Source: Pseudonocardiales bacterium (GTDB taxonomy: Bacteria; Actinomycetota; Actinomycetes; Mycobacteriales; Jatrophihabitantaceae). From it: a DNA stretch of 7,742 nt. The stretch's first letter is position 1, and the number at the start of each line of letters is the position of its first letter. Under the pieces are notes generated by a model, which ran no database searches, was not told the origin of the DNA, and saw only the letters and a program-made list of their open reading frames with translations. The translations under genes were made by a program, and so were the position numbers. Location: the NCBI GenBank assembly GCA_030840415.1, contig JAVEEO010000081.1, positions 1 through 7,742 on the forward strand. Direction: 5' to 3'. Below, piece after piece: positions 6,701-7,742 of the stretch.

Positions 6701-7325
6701 TGGTGGTGTTGACCTTGATGCTGGAGAACAGCACGCCGCCGCCGATCGACCAGGTCCAGTCGGACCGGTTCGACGCCTTGATCCGCATCTCCTGGTAGCT
6801 GCTGCCGGCGATGTCGGTGGCGCGCCGGACCCGGATGCCGTCGTCGAGCGCATCGACCCGGCCGCCGCCGAGCAGCCCCTGCACGGTGGCCGTCGGCAGG
6901 GTGGCCGGCACGAAGGCGCCGGTACCGGACGGGGTGGTGCGCAGGGTGGCCACGCTGCCCTGGCCGGCGTAGGCCCAGGTCCAGCCCTCACGGCCGCGAC
7001 CGACCAGCACCCAGCCGCCGCCGTCGGTGGTCTGGTCGCAGTAGAACTGCTGCGGGGCCACCAGTTGCACGGTCTGCAGCCAGTAGATGCCGTCGGCACT
7101 GGCCGGGTTCTGCTGCTTGATCGCCCAGCACGACGGTGCCGCCAGGGCCGGCTGCGAGCCGTCCAGCACCGGTGCGGCCGAGGCGGCGGCGACGGCAGCC
7201 GGAGCGGTCAACACCCCGCCGGCCAGCACGCCGGTCGCCAGCGCCGCGATGCCCAGCAGGGCACGGGCACGCCGCGCGAGCGGTCCCCTGGTGGTCGAAC
7301 CCCGGACAATGCCACTGCTGAACAT
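3768..7325 (-). CDS. Secreted multidomain protein: fibrinogen-like, beta-propeller, FN3, Ig-like, ConA-like
   Basis: An 1185-residue exported protein from the ATG at 7325 (SD AGGGGAAG upstream). Residues 1 to about 50 are an Ala-rich signal peptide. Residues 65-280 are a bacterial fibrinogen-like module: C66, then YCDQTTDGGGW (95-105), an exact YCDxxxxGGGW signature. About 310-708 holds seven repeats of an hYhGGxF-type strand (YVGGGF 339, VVGGEF 398, YIGGRF 456, YFSGYF 514, WLGG 570, YASC 611, WFGGDF 682), spaced about 58 residues at first, as in a seven-bladed propeller of the Delta-60 kind. FN3 712-795, bacterial Ig-like 797-886 and FN3 889-976 follow. A concanavalin/LamG-like domain (980-1182) begins LFSDTFSGADGSPW. 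There is no LPXTG motif, C-terminal helix or obvious enzymatic site. The modules suggest a glycan-binding adhesin or matrix protein acting outside the cell; partners are unknown. Flanking terminators suggest a monocistronic unit. Confidence 0.9.
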   Translation of the reverse strand: MFSSGIVRGSTTRGPLARRARALLGIAALATGVLAGGVLTAPAAVAAASAAPVLDGSQPALAAPSCWAIKQQNPASADGIYWLQTVQLVAPQQFYCDQTTDGGGWVLVGRGREGWTWAYAGQGSVATLRTTPSGTGAFVPATLPTATVQGLLGGGRVDALDDGIRVRRATDIAGSSYQEMRIKASNRSDWTWSIGGGVLFSSIKVNTTTYGGGNTQSWASSGDQNLLRMTTNENAIHNYKMGWAYGNRIAGQNNATSYLWQYTTEKSALPFTQVFLRPKLMTSGFTPIPAEGLPASTVRPLASSTTSPNTPWGVTGIAGATSELNMEVETFAQIGNTMYVGGGFQNVQKGANPAPADTIAQPWLAAFDVNTGEWLSSFRPSVNAMVWDLQATPDGKLVVGGEFTMVNGVADNGIAELDPITGATVPGWSASVDFVTTELNTPAQVKAIDYQDGYLYIGGRFNRVTGGTPVKGPVTVGRAARLRVSDGQPDGAWKPNFDGSVIELDASASGDRVYFSGYFNNVNGAASPNFGVVSTATGAATIASTWQPSLGSGTNTYQQAVKEGTGNDVWLGGSQHILSKYDRASFARLSSNITKSGGDIQAIGIYNGVVYASCHCGNYAYSGTYDYNNPIGTASDVNNIKYIGAWDEATGAYLPDFYPGALDTRSGIGGWELTPDSNGCLWFGGDFKQGSFQGTAYQWLGGFGKFCPRDSIAPTVPANLRTSAATGGVKLSWDAATDNSGTVRYELMRDDRVIISTTGLSYIDTSGTVPANYWVRAVDDGGNRSATSNKVSVLAPDTTAPTAAITSPADGTSAYGSVTVTATAGDDQAVTSVDLLVDGVAVATSTTVPYSFNWSATAVGSHTLQARAKDAAGNVGTSAPVTVTVPADTTAPAAPDMPSSTGVTTTAATLTWPAATDDRGVTGYQVLRDGVQVGSTSSLSYTDTGLTPGGTYSYTVRAVDAAGNASPDSPAVSVTTLTEVPPLFSDTFSGADGSPWSSAWTSGAATGTVDIQAGAGRISNDDTSGAYARTQLTGLAARTDSELLTSFNWSSNTALSYLSVYLRGSGGWQNAYRPKNGYGLQLQSNSGTVTVQKNVNSVTSTVASVTGGQAVTTAKQWLRLRVSGSTIQFKIWTDGTIEPTSWKSTSTDTSVTAAGQLFLSVVRGGTNVGAKSVSLDDLAVRDAAQ

Positions 7326-7331
7326 CGCTTA

Positions 7332-7339
7332 CTTCCCCT
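7332..7339 (-). promoter_or_regulatory. Ribosome binding site of the large surface-protein gene
   Basis: The minus strand reads AGGGGAAG, then TAAGCG, then ATG at 7325, a purine-rich Shine-Dalgarno element at suitable spacing. It supports this start, which also gives an intact signal peptide. It overlaps the shared 13-base motif GCTCAGGTAGGGG (7335-7347). Confidence 0.7.
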
Positions 7340-7390
7340 ACCTGAGCCGCGGCTGCGGTCGCACTGATGATGTGGTGTGGAGCGGTGGAT

Positions 7391-7403
7391 CAAGTACTTA
7401 CAG
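7391..7403. promoter_or_regulatory. Motif CAAGTACTTACAG containing palindrome AAGTACTT
   Basis: This 13-base block contains the perfect palindrome AAGTACTT (7392-7399) and ends in ACAG. It equals the 17-base block at 3541-3557 upstream of the secreted GH16 gene minus four central bases, and both forms stay palindromic. It sits about 66 nt upstream of the large gene's start, a plausible operator or promoter-proximal position. Function is inferred only. Confidence 0.4.
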
Positions 7404-7518
7404 GGCGCTGCGGGGGCTCAGCAACGCGGGCCTTTTCACAGCTGGTTCGTAAAATTGGTGCTAAGCCTGAGGAGAAGATTAGCCGACCGCTCATCAGCTG
7501 TAAAGCGGGGATGAGTGG

Positions 7519-7545
7519 ATTTTAGCCTTATCAGACAAGGCAAAA
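7519..7545 (-). promoter_or_regulatory. Dyad with TAAAAT, possible promoter or operator
   Basis: Arms TTTT-A-GCCTT (7520-7529) and AAGGC-AAAA (7537-7545) pair with one bulge around ATCAGAC. On the minus strand the dyad's end includes TAAAAT (7524-7519), which resembles a -10 box, but no good -35 lies 16-19 nt upstream. If used, it would give a leader of roughly 190 nt to the large surface-protein gene. Confidence 0.25.
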
Positions 7546-7649
7546 CTCCAATTACTGGGGGTCACCGTCTCGTTACTCTCTGGAGTTAAATTCTCGTTAG
7601 GATTGAGCTGTCGGTCACCCGACGAGTACTCCCCCAGTGAGGCGCAAGG

Positions 7650-7681
7650 CCGGACGGGCGCCACCCGCGGCGCCCGTCCGG
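7650..7681 (-). terminator. Hairpin terminator of the upstream surface-protein gene
   Basis: Perfect 13-bp arms CCGGACGGGCGCC (7650-7662) and GGCGCCCGTCCGG (7669-7681) with a 6-nt loop. It begins 13 nt after the TAG stop at 7695-7697. This very GC-rich, U-tract-free hairpin is typical of actinobacteria and closes the transcript entering from the right edge. Confidence 0.85.
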
Positions 7682-7694
7682 TTGTGCTTCGGTA

Positions 7695-7742
7695 CTACTG
7701 GCCCTCCCGGATGGCCAGATCGTCGAAGGTGACCGACTTCGC
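7695..7742 (-). CDS. C-terminal end of a surface protein with a ConA-like domain (partial)
   Basis: Only the last 15 codons and a TAG stop are inside the window; the 5' part lies beyond the right edge. The visible peptide AKSVTFDDLAIREGQ closely matches the C-terminus of the large protein in this window, AKSVSLDDLAVRDAAQ, which is the last strand of its concanavalin-like domain. The gene therefore very likely encodes a protein with the same type of C-terminal domain, possibly a tandem paralogue. Whether it shares the fibrinogen-like and propeller modules cannot be seen. Same strand, own terminator at 7650-7681. Confidence 0.75.
   Translation of the reverse strand, partial: AKSVTFDDLAIREGQ

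Larger units (their letters stand above)
7326..7649. other. Non-coding upstream region of the large surface-protein gene
   Basis: No credible gene is seen on either strand. The stretch 7440-7620 is AT-richer than the flanking genes and probably holds the promoter. Short repeats present are the direct repeat TCTCGTTA (7568-7575, 7592-7599), GGTCACC twice (7560-7566, 7613-7619), the dyad GTCGG-TCAC-CCGAC (7610-7623) and the palindrome GAGTACTC (7624-7631). None is strong enough to name. Confidence 0.65.

Noticed and set aside
4740..7367. Very long open frame (875 codons) on the plus strand
   Set aside because: It is antisense to the multidomain protein, has low-complexity Gly/Val/Arg/Ala composition and no recognisable domain; such mirror frames are expected in GC-rich DNA.

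Overview
The window comes from a high-GC, Gram-positive-type bacterium, almost certainly an actinomycete. Coding DNA is GC-rich with G/C in most third codon positions, linkers are Pro/Ala/Thr-rich, signal peptides are Ala-rich, and terminators are strong hairpins without U-tracts. Nothing visible fixes the genus.

All genes lie on the minus strand, so transcription runs from position 7742 towards 1. In that order: (1) the last 15 codons of a surface-protein gene (7742-7695) and its hairpin terminator (7681-7650); (2) a 369-bp intergenic region with several dyads; (3) a 1185-residue secreted multidomain protein (7325-3768) with a fibrinogen-like YCDxxxxGGGW module, a seven-repeat beta-propeller, FN3, Ig-like and FN3 modules and a C-terminal concanavalin-like domain, ending in a 16-bp terminator hairpin (3700-3665); (4) a less GC-rich, dyad-dense upstream region (about 3577-3421); (5) a secreted GH16 glycoside hydrolase with an N-terminal carbohydrate-binding-like module and a repetitive Pro/Ala/Thr linker (3320-1812); (6) two hairpins (1804-1721); (7) a second GH16 enzyme tethered by an N-terminal membrane helix (1700-768); (8) a family 2 glycosyltransferase, cut by the window edge (760-1), starting 7 nt after the preceding stop.

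The set reads as the edge of an exopolysaccharide or cell-surface glycan locus. A cytoplasmic glycosyltransferase builds glycan, a membrane-bound and a secreted endo-glycanase of one family could trim or release it, and large adhesin- or lectin-like proteins could bind it or other surfaces. The closest well-known logic is the pair of GH16 glycanases in rhizobial succinoglycan systems (ExoK/ExsH); that comparison is inference, since the substrate cannot be read from sequence.

The most notable points are the GH16 pair with different anchoring, the composite fibrinogen-like/propeller/ConA-like protein next to a gene with a nearly matching C-terminal end, and two sequence motifs shared between the upstream regions of the secreted GH16 gene and the large surface-protein gene. 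No tRNA, rRNA, mobile element or CRISPR array was found.
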